A stretch of 59,556 bases of DNA from an uncultured Phycisphaerales bacterium (GCA_937995595.1 CALKJW010000006.1:1-59556), one strand, 5' to 3'; positions 11,709 through 20,340 are shown, numbered from the stretch's first letter. Made by a program: numbers and translations. The notes: generated from the letters alone by a model not told the origin.

Positions 11709-12206
11709 TCAAGCACTCACGCGCCCCGCGTCTCCCGCGGCCTCGTCCGCGCGCCAGATCTCCAGGTCCCCGGCCGTCAGGTTGTGCGCCCGCAGCTGGA
11801 TCACCATGCCGCACTCCGGGCACCGCACCGCGCCGTCGGCCACCGGCAGCCCCAGCAGGCTGTACCGGCACGCGCGGCACTCGGCCCGCGACAGGCGCTG
11901 CGCAAGATACCTCCGAAGAAGCCCGTCGCGCATGAACAGCACCGCCACAACGACCGCGACGATCACTCCCGAGACACTCAGAAACGACGCGGCGACGCCG
12001 AGCGGCTCCGCCGCCCGGTACACGACCGCCGATGCACCAAACCCGACCGGCGGGCCGGCGACGATCACCAGCACGTCCAGCAGCGCCCGACGTCGGCGCG
12101 AGCGTGCCTCGCACTTCACACGCTCGACGAACCTCTCGCACTCCTCGTCGCTGAAGGCGTCCAACTCGGGGAACGCGCGGTAGGCCTTGGAGAGCCGGAG
12201 TCTCAT
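11709..12206 (-). CDS. Zinc-ribbon membrane protein, paralogue of its neighbour
   Basis: 165 residues. The N-terminus (about 1-45) is a short soluble part with YRAFPELDAFSDEECERFV. Two hydrophobic helices follow, then a zinc-ribbon-like pair CRACRYSLLGLP ... CPECGMVIQL. The adjacent upstream gene has the same three-part order (YRAYPEFDGYSDEQCRKLL, helices, CPFCEFSLVGLP ... CPECGEKVRL), so the two arose by duplication. The start ATG overlaps the neighbour's stop by 4 bp. No function is known. A structural rather than catalytic zinc is likely, and the ribbon should lie on the cytoplasmic side if the helices form a hairpin. Confidence 0.75.
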   Translation of the reverse strand: MRLRLSKAYRAFPELDAFSDEECERFVERVKCEARSRRRRALLDVLVIVAGPPVGFGASAVVYRAAEPLGVAASFLSVSGVIVAVVVAVLFMRDGLLRRYLAQRLSRAECRACRYSLLGLPVADGAVRCPECGMVIQLRAHNLTAGDLEIWRADEAAGDAGRVSA

Positions 12207-12718
12207 TCGCGGTGTCCCCCCTCTCTCGGCGGAGCGGGCGGGTACGGCAGGCCCGGCCGCAGGTCCTCGTGACGGATGCCGTGCTCGCTCAACCGCACCT
12301 TCTCGCCGCACTCCGGGCACCGCACCGTGTTGACCCTGACCGGCAATCCCACCAGCGAGAACTCGCAGAACGGGCACGCCGCGCGGTTCACCAGCCGGCG
12401 CACCGAGCGCACCAGCAGCGCCCGCCGCACGCCGACGAACGCCGCGGCAAACACCGGCGAAACCAGCACCGCCACCGCGAGCAGGAAGTTCCCACCGACG
12501 ATCGTGATGCCGAGGAGCGCGGCCAGCGCGTGCATCAGCCCGGCCGCCACGAACAGCCAGAACCCCGCCGCCGCCGCCGCGGCGACGAGCGGCAGCACCC
12601 ACGCCGCGTCGCCGCGCCGCAGCCGCGCCTGCAGGAGCAGTTTGCGGCATTGCTCGTCGCTGTACCCGTCGAACTCCGGGTACGCGCGGTAGTAGGCCAG
12701 CAGGCGGGGCAATCGCAT
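12203..12718 (-). CDS. Zinc-ribbon membrane protein (first of a tandem pair)
   Basis: 171 residues with the same design as the following gene: a short soluble N-terminus containing YRAYPEFDGYSDEQC, a helical hairpin around residues 42-95, and a C-terminal zinc ribbon (CPFC ... CPECG). The sequence around the first CxxC (FSLVGLPV) matches the paralogue's YSLLGLPV, so the ribbon is the best conserved part. The 4-bp overlap with the downstream gene implies co-translation. Its start is the first ATG before the conserved N-terminal motif. It lies 44 bp from gatA on the same strand and might share its transcript. Function unknown. Confidence 0.75.
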   Translation of the reverse strand: MRLPRLLAYYRAYPEFDGYSDEQCRKLLLQARLRRGDAAWVLPLVAAAAAAGFWLFVAAGLMHALAALLGITIVGGNFLLAVAVLVSPVFAAAFVGVRRALLVRSVRRLVNRAACPFCEFSLVGLPVRVNTVRCPECGEKVRLSEHGIRHEDLRPGLPYPPAPPREGGHRE

Positions 12719-12762
12719 GCGGGGACTCCTGCGACGCAAGATATCACACACGCCCGTGCTGT

Positions 12763-14235
12763 TCACACCGGCGCGACGGCCACCGGGGGCAGGGCGCGCT
12801 CCAGCATCCGCGCGATGCGCAGCAGCCGCTCCTCGCGCCACGCCGGGCCGACGAGTTGCACGCCCACGGGCAGTTCGCGCCCGTCGAGCGACGCCGCGCC
12901 GGCGCGGAGCGTCACCGCGGGCAGCCCCGCCAGGTTCACGCCCACGGTGTACACGTCCTCGAGGTACAGCGCCAGCGGGTCGCTGGTCTTCTCGCCGAGA
13001 CGGAACGCCGGCCCCGGCGAGGCGGGCAGCAGCAGCGCGTCGCACGACTCGAACGCCGCATCGAAGTCGCGCCGGATCAGCCGCCGCACCTTGAGCGCGG
13101 TGTTGTAATAGGCATCATAATAACCGCTCGACAGCGCGTGCGTGCCCAGCATGATCCGCCGCTGGACCTCCGGCCCAAGCCCCTCGGCGCGCGAGCGGCG
13201 GTACAACTCGTCCAGCCCGTCGCCCGGCCCGAGTTCTGCCCGCCGGCCGTACCGCACGCCGTCGAACCGCGCCAGGTTGCTCGACGCCTCCGCCGTTGCC
13301 ACCAGGTAGTACGCCGCGATCCCGTGGCCCGCGTGCGGAAGGTCCACCTCGCGCACCACCGCGCCCTCGTCGCTCAGCGCCACCGCGGCACGCGCCATCG
13401 CCTCGTTCACCGCCGCGTGGTTCGAGTCCGACCGCGCAATCCGCGGCACGCCGATGTTCAGCCGGTTCACCCCCTCCTCGAGTCCGGCCAGCAGGTCCGG
13501 CATCGCGCGCTGCGAACTGGTCGCGTCGTGCGCGTCCGCGCCCGCCATCACCTGCGTGAGCAGCGCGGCGTCGCGCACGCTCCGCGTCAACGGCCCGATC
13601 TGGTCGAGGCTCGACGCGTACGCGACCAGCCCGTACCGCGACACGCGCCCGTACGTCGGCTTCAGACCCACGACCCCGCAGAACCCCGCCGGCTGACGGA
13701 TCGAACCGCCGGTGTCCGACCCCAGCGCGCCGGGCACAACCCCCGCCGCGACCGCCGCGGCGGACCCGCCCGACGACCCGCCCGGCACGCGCGACAGGTC
13801 CCACGGGTTGCGCGTCGGGCCGAAGGCCGAGTTCTCGCACGAACTGCCCATGGCGAACTCGTCCATGTTCGTCTTGCCGATCACCACCGCGCCCGCGTCG
13901 ATCAGCCGCTGCGCCGCCGTCGCCGTGTAGGGCGAGCGGTAGCGCTCCAGCATGCGCGAGCCGCAGGTCGTCCGGCCCCACGACAGGCAGATGTTGTCCT
14001 TGAGCGCGATCGGCACGCCCGCCAGCGGACCCGGGTGCTCGTGCCGCGCGACCCGCTCATCGATCGCGCCCGCCTGATCCATCGCCTCTCGCTCGAAGAG
14101 TTCGAGAAACGCGTGCAGCGCGGGCTCGCACTTCGCCGCGCGGTCCAGGCACGCGCCAGTCACCTCCCGCGCGCTCACACGCTTGTGCGCGATCGCGTCG
14201 GCAAGGTCCGTGATGGTGGCCGTCGCAATGTCCAC
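12763..14235 (-). CDS. gatA: Aspartyl/glutamyl-tRNA(Asn/Gln) amidotransferase subunit A (GatA)
   Basis: 490 residues from the GTG at 14235. It belongs to the amidase signature family: catalytic Lys79 (ALKDN), Ser154 in PGGSSGGSA and Ser178 in SDTGGSIRQPAG fall at the same numbers as in well-studied GatA. The GLKPTYGRVSRYGL and TSGYYDAYYNTALKV-like (here SSGYYDAYYNTALKV) segments separate it from general amidases. It supplies ammonia from glutamine for correcting Glu-tRNA(Gln) or Asp-tRNA(Asn). gatB and gatC are not adjacent. The GTG start gives the normal family length, but its ribosome site is weak. The gene diverges from the kynurenine cluster with 89 bp between. Confidence 0.93.
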   Translation of the reverse strand: MDIATATITDLADAIAHKRVSAREVTGACLDRAAKCEPALHAFLELFEREAMDQAGAIDERVARHEHPGPLAGVPIALKDNICLSWGRTTCGSRMLERYRSPYTATAAQRLIDAGAVVIGKTNMDEFAMGSSCENSAFGPTRNPWDLSRVPGGSSGGSAAAVAAGVVPGALGSDTGGSIRQPAGFCGVVGLKPTYGRVSRYGLVAYASSLDQIGPLTRSVRDAALLTQVMAGADAHDATSSQRAMPDLLAGLEEGVNRLNIGVPRIARSDSNHAAVNEAMARAAVALSDEGAVVREVDLPHAGHGIAAYYLVATAEASSNLARFDGVRYGRRAELGPGDGLDELYRRSRAEGLGPEVQRRIMLGTHALSSGYYDAYYNTALKVRRLIRRDFDAAFESCDALLLPASPGPAFRLGEKTSDPLALYLEDVYTVGVNLAGLPAVTLRAGAASLDGRELPVGVQLVGPAWREERLLRIARMLERALPPVAVAPV

Positions 14236-14324
14236 GGCCCAAGCGTACGCGACGCGGGCCGCGCCGCGCAGACGCGCCGGGTCTGCAATAATGCCCGGCC
14301 CTGCGGGCGAGGAACCTCCGCCAC

Positions 14325-15494
14325 GTGAAGATCGACCTGCACACGCACATCCTGCCCGAGAAGTGGCCCGACTGGACGAGGAAGTCCGGCTACGCGGGTT
14401 GGATCGCGCTCGAGCACCACGGCGCGGGCTGCGCGAGGATGTGCCAGACCTGCAGCACCGACGGCAGCAGCCCCCCCCGGTTCTTCCGCGACGTGCGGGC
14501 CAATCTCTGGGACCCACAGGCGCGACTCGCCGACATGCAGCGCACCGGCGTGACGACGCAGGTGCTCAGCACCGTGCCGGTGATGTTCTCCTACTGGGCC
14601 CGCCCGCGCGACGCGCTCGACCTGGCCCGCCTGCTCAACGACCACGTCTCCGGGGTTGTCTCGGCACATGGCACTGGTGGGGCAGGCGTCCCGCCTGCCC
14701 TTGGCGGCAGTTCCCGCCCCTTCGAAGGCCTCGCCACCGTCCCCCTGCAGGACATCGACCTGGCCATCCGCGAACTCGAACGCTGCACGACGCCGACCGA
14801 CCGCGGCGGCCTCGGCCTCCGCGGCGTGCAGATCGGCACCAACGTCAACGGGCTGAACCTCGGCGAGCCCGAGCTCTTCCCCTTCTTCGAGGCGGCGCAG
14901 CGGCTCGACGCCGCGGTCTTCGTCCACCCGTGGGACATGCTCGGCGCGACCTTCGGGCACAGGCCGACGAACCAAGGCCCGCCGCCCGTGCCGCCCGAGG
15001 CGCACCCGCGCTACGCCAAGTACTGGATGGCGTGGCTGGTCGGCATGCCCGCAGAGACCGGCATGGCCGTCGCCTCCGTGCTCCTGTCCGGCCTGCTGGA
15101 CAAACTGCCGCGGCTGCGCATGTGCTTCGCCCACGGCGGCGGCAGTTTCACCGGGACCATCGGCCGGCTCGAGCACGGCTTCGAAGCGCGCCCGGACCTG
15201 TGCGCCGTCGACACCAAGAAAAGCCCGCGGCAGCACGTGCTACGCATCGTCGATGCCCAGCGCGGCGAGGTGCGGCCCGCGAGTTTCTACGTCGATTCCC
15301 TCGTGCACGACGCGGGCGCGCTCGGCACGATCTGCGGCCTGCTCGGGGCCGAGCGCGTCGCCCTCGGCAGCGACTACCCCTTCCCGCTCGGCGAGGAACA
15401 CCCCGGCGCGCTCATCGAATCGATCCGCGGCCTGCCCGACTCCATGCGCGAGCAACTGCTGTGGAAGACCGCGGCGGAGTTCCTGCGGCTGTAG
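14325..15494 (+). CDS. 2-amino-3-carboxymuconate-6-semialdehyde decarboxylase (ACMSD)
   Basis: A 389-residue amidohydrolase-superfamily protein. The zinc-ligand HTH (His6, His8) near the start, LSTVPVMFSYW, FVHPWDM, MCFAHGGG and GSDYPFPLGEEHPG match ACMSD closely. ACMSD converts aminocarboxymuconate semialdehyde to aminomuconate semialdehyde, drawing kynurenine-pathway flux away from quinolinate and NAD. Directly downstream are kynureninase and kynurenine monooxygenase, which supports the call. Oddity: residues 114-130 (Gly/Ala/Pro-rich) are about 15 residues longer than expected between VVS and RPFEGLATVP, and are encoded by a palindromic repeat. A formylkynurenine or 3-hydroxyanthranilate dioxygenase gene is not in the window. 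Confidence 0.9.
   Translation: MKIDLHTHILPEKWPDWTRKSGYAGWIALEHHGAGCARMCQTCSTDGSSPPRFFRDVRANLWDPQARLADMQRTGVTTQVLSTVPVMFSYWARPRDALDLARLLNDHVSGVVSAHGTGGAGVPPALGGSSRPFEGLATVPLQDIDLAIRELERCTTPTDRGGLGLRGVQIGTNVNGLNLGEPELFPFFEAAQRLDAAVFVHPWDMLGATFGHRPTNQGPPPVPPEAHPRYAKYWMAWLVGMPAETGMAVASVLLSGLLDKLPRLRMCFAHGGGSFTGTIGRLEHGFEARPDLCAVDTKKSPRQHVLRIVDAQRGEVRPASFYVDSLVHDAGALGTICGLLGAERVALGSDYPFPLGEEHPGALIESIRGLPDSMREQLLWKTAAEFLRL
14680..14700. repeat. Palindromic repeat inserted in-frame inside the ACMSD gene
   Basis: GGGCAGGC (14680-14687) and GCCTGCCC (14693-14700) form an 8-bp stem around GTCCC. The pattern (GCAGGCGTCCCGCCTGCC) is the REP-like type scattered through many planctomycete genomes. It sits within the coding sequence, and the reading frame stays open across it. 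The inserted block is about 45 bp, encoding the Gly/Ala/Pro-rich stretch at residues 114-130. Confidence 0.7.
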
Positions 15495-15541
15495 CGCGGC
15501 CGTCCCGCCCGTGCTCCGACTCGACGCGCCAACAATGCCCC

Positions 15542-16900
15542 ATGCCGGAGAACCCCCGCACCGACGAGGGCTTTGCGCGCGAACTCGACGCGGCCGACCC
15601 GCTGCGCGGCTTCCGCGCCGAGTTCTGCCTGCCGCTCGCCGGCGACCTGCGCCGCGCCGCCGCGGCAGCCCGCAGCGTCTCGCCGCTGGCCGTCGCCGAC
15701 GACGAGCCCGCGATCTACCTGACCGGCAACTCGCTGGGCCTGCAGCCGCGCTCGACGCGCGACGCGGTCGTGCAGGAACTCGACGACTGGGCGCGTCTCG
15801 GTGTCGAGGGGCACTTCCACGCGAAGCACCCGTGGTACCCGGCGCACGAGGAACTCCGCGGCCCGCTCTCCCGCCTCGTGGGCGCCAAGGAGACCGAGGT
15901 CGTCGCGATGAACTCGCTGACGGTGAACCTGCACCTGCTCATGGTGTCGTTCTACCGCCCCCGCGCCGACCGCTTCCGCATCCTGATGGAGGACTCGGCG
16001 TTCCCGTCGGATTCCTACGCCATCCGCTCGCAGGCCGACTTTCACGCGCGCGCTTCCAACGGCGCCTTCAACGTGCGCGACGCGGTGGTGCGGCTGGTCG
16101 CACGCGACGAACGCTCCGGCGTGTACACAACCGACGAGGTCCTCGACGCCATCGACCGCCACGCCGACTCCGCCGCGCTGCTGCTCATGGGCGGCGTGAA
16201 CTACCGCACCGGTCAGGTGTTCGACATGGCGCGCATCACCGCGCACGCGCGGGCCCGCGGCGTCACCGTCGGCTGGGACCTCGCGCACGCCGCGGGCAAC
16301 GTCCCGCTCGCGCTGCACGAGTGGGGCGTCGACTTCGCCGCGTGGTGCTCGTACAAGTACCTCAACTCCGGCCCCGGCTCGGTCGCGGGGGCGTTCGTGC
16401 ACGAGCGGCACCTGTCCAACGCCGCGCTGCCGCGCTTCGCGGGCTGGTGGGGCAACGACCCCTCGACGCGCTTCGTGATGGGGCCCGAGTTCGTGCCCGT
16501 CGCGCGGGCCGACGCGTGGAGCACCTCCAACCCGCCGATCCTCTCGCTCGCGGCGGTGCGCGCTTCGCTCGGCGTGTTCGACCGCGCGACCGTCGGCGCG
16601 CTGCGCGAGAAGTCGAAGAAACTCACCGGCTATCTCGACCATCTGCTGCGCGCCGAACGCGGCGCGACGGGGATCGAGGTCCTCACGCCGCGCGAGCCCG
16701 AGGCGCGCGGCTGCCAGCTCTCGATCCGCGTGCCCGGCCACGGGCGCGAACTGCTCGCCCAACTCCTCTCGATGGGCGTGGTGTGCGACTTCCGCGAGCC
16801 CGACGTGGTGCGCGCCGCGCCCGTGCCGCTCTACAACACCTTCCTCGACGCGTGGCGGTTCGCGGCGATCCTGCGCGAACTGGCCGCGCCGCGCCGATGA
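15542..16900 (+). CDS. kynU: Kynureninase
   Basis: A 452-residue PLP enzyme of the aminotransferase fold. Family marks: YLTGNSLGLQPRST near residue 60, WDLAHAAGNVPLALH with the PLP-contacting Asp, and SYKYLNSGPGS, in which Lys272 is the expected Schiff-base lysine. GWWGNDPSTRF follows, as in other kynureninases. It cleaves kynurenine or 3-hydroxykynurenine to anthranilate or 3-hydroxyanthranilate plus alanine. Because kynurenine 3-monooxygenase is the next gene, the 3-hydroxy substrate is more likely. The length is close to the eukaryotic-type enzyme and somewhat longer than many bacterial KynU (~415). It starts 48 bp after ACMSD. Confidence 0.95.
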   Translation: MPENPRTDEGFARELDAADPLRGFRAEFCLPLAGDLRRAAAAARSVSPLAVADDEPAIYLTGNSLGLQPRSTRDAVVQELDDWARLGVEGHFHAKHPWYPAHEELRGPLSRLVGAKETEVVAMNSLTVNLHLLMVSFYRPRADRFRILMEDSAFPSDSYAIRSQADFHARASNGAFNVRDAVVRLVARDERSGVYTTDEVLDAIDRHADSAALLLMGGVNYRTGQVFDMARITAHARARGVTVGWDLAHAAGNVPLALHEWGVDFAAWCSYKYLNSGPGSVAGAFVHERHLSNAALPRFAGWWGNDPSTRFVMGPEFVPVARADAWSTSNPPILSLAAVRASLGVFDRATVGALREKSKKLTGYLDHLLRAERGATGIEVLTPREPEARGCQLSIRVPGHGRELLAQLLSMGVVCDFREPDVVRAAPVPLYNTFLDAWRFAAILRELAAPRR

Positions 16901-16943
16901 TAAACAGGGGTAATCGCGCACCTCGCTCCCATAGATCCTGCTT

Positions 16944-18428
16944 ATGGCTCAGCACGTCCTCATCGTCGGCGCCGGTCTGGTGGGCTCGCTGGCCGCGGTG
17001 TACTTCGCGCGGCGCGCCTGGCGCGTCAGCGTCGTCGAGCGTCGGCCCGACCCGCGCGCCGGGGGCTACGCGGGCGGGCGGTCGATCAACCTCGCGCTCT
17101 CGGCGCGCGGCCTGTGGGGGCTGGCCGGCGTCGATCTCGACCGCGCGGTGCTGGAGCGCGACGCGATCCCCATGCCCGGCCGCATGATCCACCCCGCGCC
17201 GGGCGCGGACGCCGCCGCGGGCACGATCTTCCAGCCGTACTCGAAGAACCCCGCGGACGCGATCAACAGCGTCTCGCGCGGCGGGCTGAACCTCACGCTG
17301 CTGCACGCCGCGGCGGGTGCGCCGGGCGTCTCGCTGACCTTCGAGCGTCGCTGCCTCGACGTCGACCTCGACCGCTGCCGCGCGACGTTCGTCAATGACG
17401 CGAACCCCGGCGCAGCGCCGGAGGTGATCGAGGCCGACCTGATCTTCGGCGGCGACGGCGCGTTCTCGGCGGTGCGCGGCGCGATGCAGAAGACCGACCG
17501 GTTCGAGTACAGCCAGTCGTACCTTGCGCACGGGTACAAGGAACTGCACATCCCGCCCGCGGCGGAGTTGGGCATCGCTGGCGTGGCGCGGCGCGACGGC
17601 GTGGCGTTCGCCATGGAGCCCAACGCGCTGCACATCTGGCCGCGCGGCGGGTCGATGATGATCGCGCTGCCCAACCGCGACGGGTCGTTCACGTGCACGC
17701 TGTTCTGGCCGTTCGAGGGCGAGCACTCGTTCGCGCGCCTCGAGAGCGATCTGGCCGCGCGCCGCGCGACAGACCCGCGCGCCGCGCCGAGCGAGGCGGA
17801 GCGGTCGCGCGTGCTCGACTTCTTCCGCGCGCACTACCCCGACGCGGTGCCGCTCATGCCGACGCTGGCGCAGGACTTCTTCGCCAACCCGACCGGTTCG
17901 CTGGTGACGGTGCGCTGCGCGCCGTGGTACCGCGTGGCGCGCGACGGCCTGCGTGCGACGGTGCTGGCGGGCGACGCGGCCCACGCGATCGTGCCGTTCT
18001 ACGGCCAGGGGATGAACGCGGGCTTCGAGGACGTGCGCGTGCTGGCCGAGTGCATGGACCGCTCTCGCGACCTGCGCGCGGCGCTGGCCGAGTACCACGC
18101 GCTGCGCAAGCCCAACGCCGACGCCATCGCCGACATGGCGATCGAGAACTTCGTCGAAATGCGCGACAAGGTCGGCTCGCCGGCGTTCCGCTACCGCAAG
18201 CGCGTGGAGCAGACCCTCCACGACGCGTTCCCGGACCTCGTGCACCCGCAGTACAACCTCGTGAGTTTCTCGACCGTACCCTACGCCGAGGCCCGCCGGC
18301 GCGGGCGCGAACTCGACGCCGTCCTCGACCGCGTGATCGAGCGGTTCGGCCCGGACTCGCCCGAGCGGCTCGGCGAGAGCGCGTGGCGCGCGGCGGTGTG
18401 CGGGGCCGCGGCGGAGTTGCTCGCCTGA
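16944..18428 (+). CDS. kmo: Kynurenine 3-monooxygenase
   Basis: A 494-residue FAD-dependent aromatic hydroxylase. The dinucleotide-binding GAGLVG motif begins at residue 9. GGRSINLALSARG, GGDGAFSAVRGAMQ and GDAAHAIVPFYGQGMNAGFED are the usual KMO segments. It hydroxylates kynurenine to 3-hydroxykynurenine with NADPH and O2. Eukaryotic KMO has a C-terminal membrane part; here the C-terminal ~100 residues are charged and no clear helix is seen. It is third in the ACMSD-kynU-kmo set, 43 bp after kynU. Tryptophan dioxygenase, formamidase and 3-hydroxyanthranilate dioxygenase would have to be encoded elsewhere. Confidence 0.95.
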   Translation: MAQHVLIVGAGLVGSLAAVYFARRAWRVSVVERRPDPRAGGYAGGRSINLALSARGLWGLAGVDLDRAVLERDAIPMPGRMIHPAPGADAAAGTIFQPYSKNPADAINSVSRGGLNLTLLHAAAGAPGVSLTFERRCLDVDLDRCRATFVNDANPGAAPEVIEADLIFGGDGAFSAVRGAMQKTDRFEYSQSYLAHGYKELHIPPAAELGIAGVARRDGVAFAMEPNALHIWPRGGSMMIALPNRDGSFTCTLFWPFEGEHSFARLESDLAARRATDPRAAPSEAERSRVLDFFRAHYPDAVPLMPTLAQDFFANPTGSLVTVRCAPWYRVARDGLRATVLAGDAAHAIVPFYGQGMNAGFEDVRVLAECMDRSRDLRAALAEYHALRKPNADAIADMAIENFVEMRDKVGSPAFRYRKRVEQTLHDAFPDLVHPQYNLVSFSTVPYAEARRRGRELDAVLDRVIERFGPDSPERLGESAWRAAVCGAAAELLA

Positions 18429-18452
18429 CTCGCCGCGCACCCGATGAAGGGT

Positions 18453-20063
18453 TCACGCCATCGCCTGCCCGAAGAGCACCACGGCGAAGGAGAACACGAT
18501 GGTGTTGTGCACGCAGTGCACCGCCGCGGCGCCGATGATCGAGCCGCGCCACTCCCGGATGACGGCGAACATGAGCCCGAGCACGCCGACGAGCACGAGT
18601 TGGATCGGCGCGTAGCCGTGCATGACGGCGAAGACCGCCGCGGTGACGAGCGCGGCCGGGAAGAACGGGAAGCGCAGCCGCAGCCGCCTGAAGAACGCGC
18701 CGCGGAAGACCGACTCCTCGACGATCGGCGCCCACACCGATGCGAGCGCGAAGATCAGCACGAGCACGAGCGGATTGCCCGAGGAGGCGAGTTCGAAGAC
18801 CTTGTTGTCCTCCAGCGGGCGGGCCGGCTCGGTGCCGAAGAACGCCGACCACAGCAGCATCGCAACCACGAGCACGAACGCGGTGAGGAAGTAGATCGGC
18901 AGCGCGGCCAGGTACACCAGCAGCCCCGCCCCCACTTCCCGCGCGACGCCGCGGCCGCGGTGCCAGCCGATCTCGCCGCGCCAGCGCTCCCAACTCATGC
19001 CGCGCGCAACGGGCCAGAAGATCACCAGCAGCAGCAGCCACTGCAGGCCCAGCGTCAGGAACCCGGCCCGCGACACGCCCGCGGCGCCGAGCAGGTCGCC
19101 GGCCAGCCCCATGAGCAGGAACCCGCCGACAAAGAGCGTGACGGTCTCGAGCCACACGCCCTGGCCGGGGCCTCCGTCGTCGCGCAACTCGCCGACCGAC
19201 CGGCCCGGCGGCACGAAGCGCCGGCGCAGCCGGCCCTGCAGCAGGAGCACGGCGAAGGAGATGAGCACCGCGAAGCCGGCAAGGACCGCCGCGCCCGCCG
19301 CGCCGCCGAAGAGCACGATCGCCAGCAGCATCGTCAGGCCGCTGCGCGCGGCCTGCTGTCGTGCCGCGGCGGACTCGTCGCCGAACGAGAGCGCGAGGCG
19401 TGCGAACAGCCCGTGCCGCTTCTCGAAGGCCTCGCGCTGGGCGGGCTCCATCGCCGCGGCGATGTCCGGCGCGGGAGGCGCGTCGTCCGCGTAGATGCGC
19501 CGCAGCAACGCGACGTCGGCGACCAGCGGCGAATCGGGCGCGAGTTGCGGCTCCACAAGGTCCAGCCGCCGCAGCGCCTCGCGCCGGTCGAGCGTGTCGG
19601 CGGCGAGGATCGCCGCGTAGAGCCTGCCGTGCGCGGCGGGCGGCGGCGCACCCGGCGAGCGCTGAATCGCCGGGAACAGCGCGGGCTTCTGCGGCCACAG
19701 GTCGGCGAAGCCCGCCGTGGCATCGACCGATTCCTGCAGCATCCGCGGCAGGTTGGGGTCGGGCGAAACGTCGCGAAGGCCGAAGTACAACTTGGCCGGC
19801 AAGGTGTACTCGATCGACGCCGTGGGGTACCTGATCGTGCCCGTCGCGGACCGCACGGCGAGGTCGGGCTCGACGGGCTCGGACCGTTGCTGCCGCACGA
19901 CGACCGCCGCCAGCAGGATGAACAGGAGCGCCCACAACCACCACGGGCCGTTTCCCCCGGCGCGGCGATGGTGCTCGCCCCATGGGTCGGAGCCGTTCGG
20001 GCCTGCAGGGCTGATCGCGCTGTCAGGCTGCGCGGCGGGGTAGCGGTCGGAGGGGTTGGGCAT
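18453..20063 (-). CDS. CPBP family intramembrane glutamic-type protease
   Basis: 536 residues. The C-terminal half is a multi-helix CPBP (Abi/CAAX-protease-like) domain with the active-site motifs EESVFRGAFFRRL, the following FAVMHGYAP and HCVHNTIV. One helix near residues 38-55 precedes a ~180-residue periplasm-facing or cytosolic region with no family I recognise, so the protein is about twice the length of a minimal CPBP protease. Substrate unknown; roles in the family range from prenyl-protein processing to bacteriocin self-immunity. It is convergent with kmo, with only 24 bp between, and diverges from rplM. Confidence 0.88.
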   Translation of the reverse strand: MPNPSDRYPAAQPDSAISPAGPNGSDPWGEHHRRAGGNGPWWLWALLFILLAAVVVRQQRSEPVEPDLAVRSATGTIRYPTASIEYTLPAKLYFGLRDVSPDPNLPRMLQESVDATAGFADLWPQKPALFPAIQRSPGAPPPAAHGRLYAAILAADTLDRREALRRLDLVEPQLAPDSPLVADVALLRRIYADDAPPAPDIAAAMEPAQREAFEKRHGLFARLALSFGDESAAARQQAARSGLTMLLAIVLFGGAAGAAVLAGFAVLISFAVLLLQGRLRRRFVPPGRSVGELRDDGGPGQGVWLETVTLFVGGFLLMGLAGDLLGAAGVSRAGFLTLGLQWLLLLVIFWPVARGMSWERWRGEIGWHRGRGVAREVGAGLLVYLAALPIYFLTAFVLVVAMLLWSAFFGTEPARPLEDNKVFELASSGNPLVLVLIFALASVWAPIVEESVFRGAFFRRLRLRFPFFPAALVTAAVFAVMHGYAPIQLVLVGVLGLMFAVIREWRGSIIGAAAVHCVHNTIVFSFAVVLFGQAMA

Positions 20064-20135
20064 CGGTCAATGATCGGCAGGCCAACTCAAGCCGGCCCAG
20101 GCCGAACCCGGATAACCGCCTTACTGCGTTCAGAG

Positions 20136-20163
20136 TTGACCCGCCTGCTCGGCCGCCTAACCT
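20136..20163 (+). promoter_or_regulatory. Sigma-70-type promoter for rplM-rpsI
   Basis: TTGACC (20136-20141), 16 bp, TAACCT (20158-20163). This is the best promoter match in the window by eye, upstream of a ribosomal protein operon, as expected for strong transcription. Transcription from it would give an untranslated leader of about 170 nt. Confidence 0.55.
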
Positions 20164-20169
20164 TGCTCT

Positions 20170-20340
20170 CCTGCCGCGGCGGCCGCGCCCGGCGGAAACG
20201 CCTTGAAATCCTGCCTGCACCGCCCGTCGCACTCGGGCTCTGCAGGCCCGCCCCGCCCGGTAGGCGGCGAGTTCACCCCGCACCCCGGGGCCCGGAGTTT
20301 GCGCTTCGGTCCTTTCTCGGTTCGACAGGAGTTTTCGGCC
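20170..20340 (+). other. Long GC-rich 5' leader of rplM, possible structured leader
   Basis: About 170 nt between the predicted transcription start and the rplM ATG with no convincing ORF. It contains several self-complementary GC stretches, e.g. around GGCGGCCGCGCC (near 20180) and CCCCGCACCCCGGGG (near 20277). AGGAG lies about nine bases before the rplM start. Ribosomal-protein leaders that sense their own product are known for L13 in Firmicutes; no sequence match to that family is claimed here. Confidence 0.3.

Noticed and set aside
20203-20340. Longer L13 with a 46-residue extension
   Set aside because: The extension is encoded within the leader, has no homology to L13, and the 20341 ATG has a proper AGGAG.
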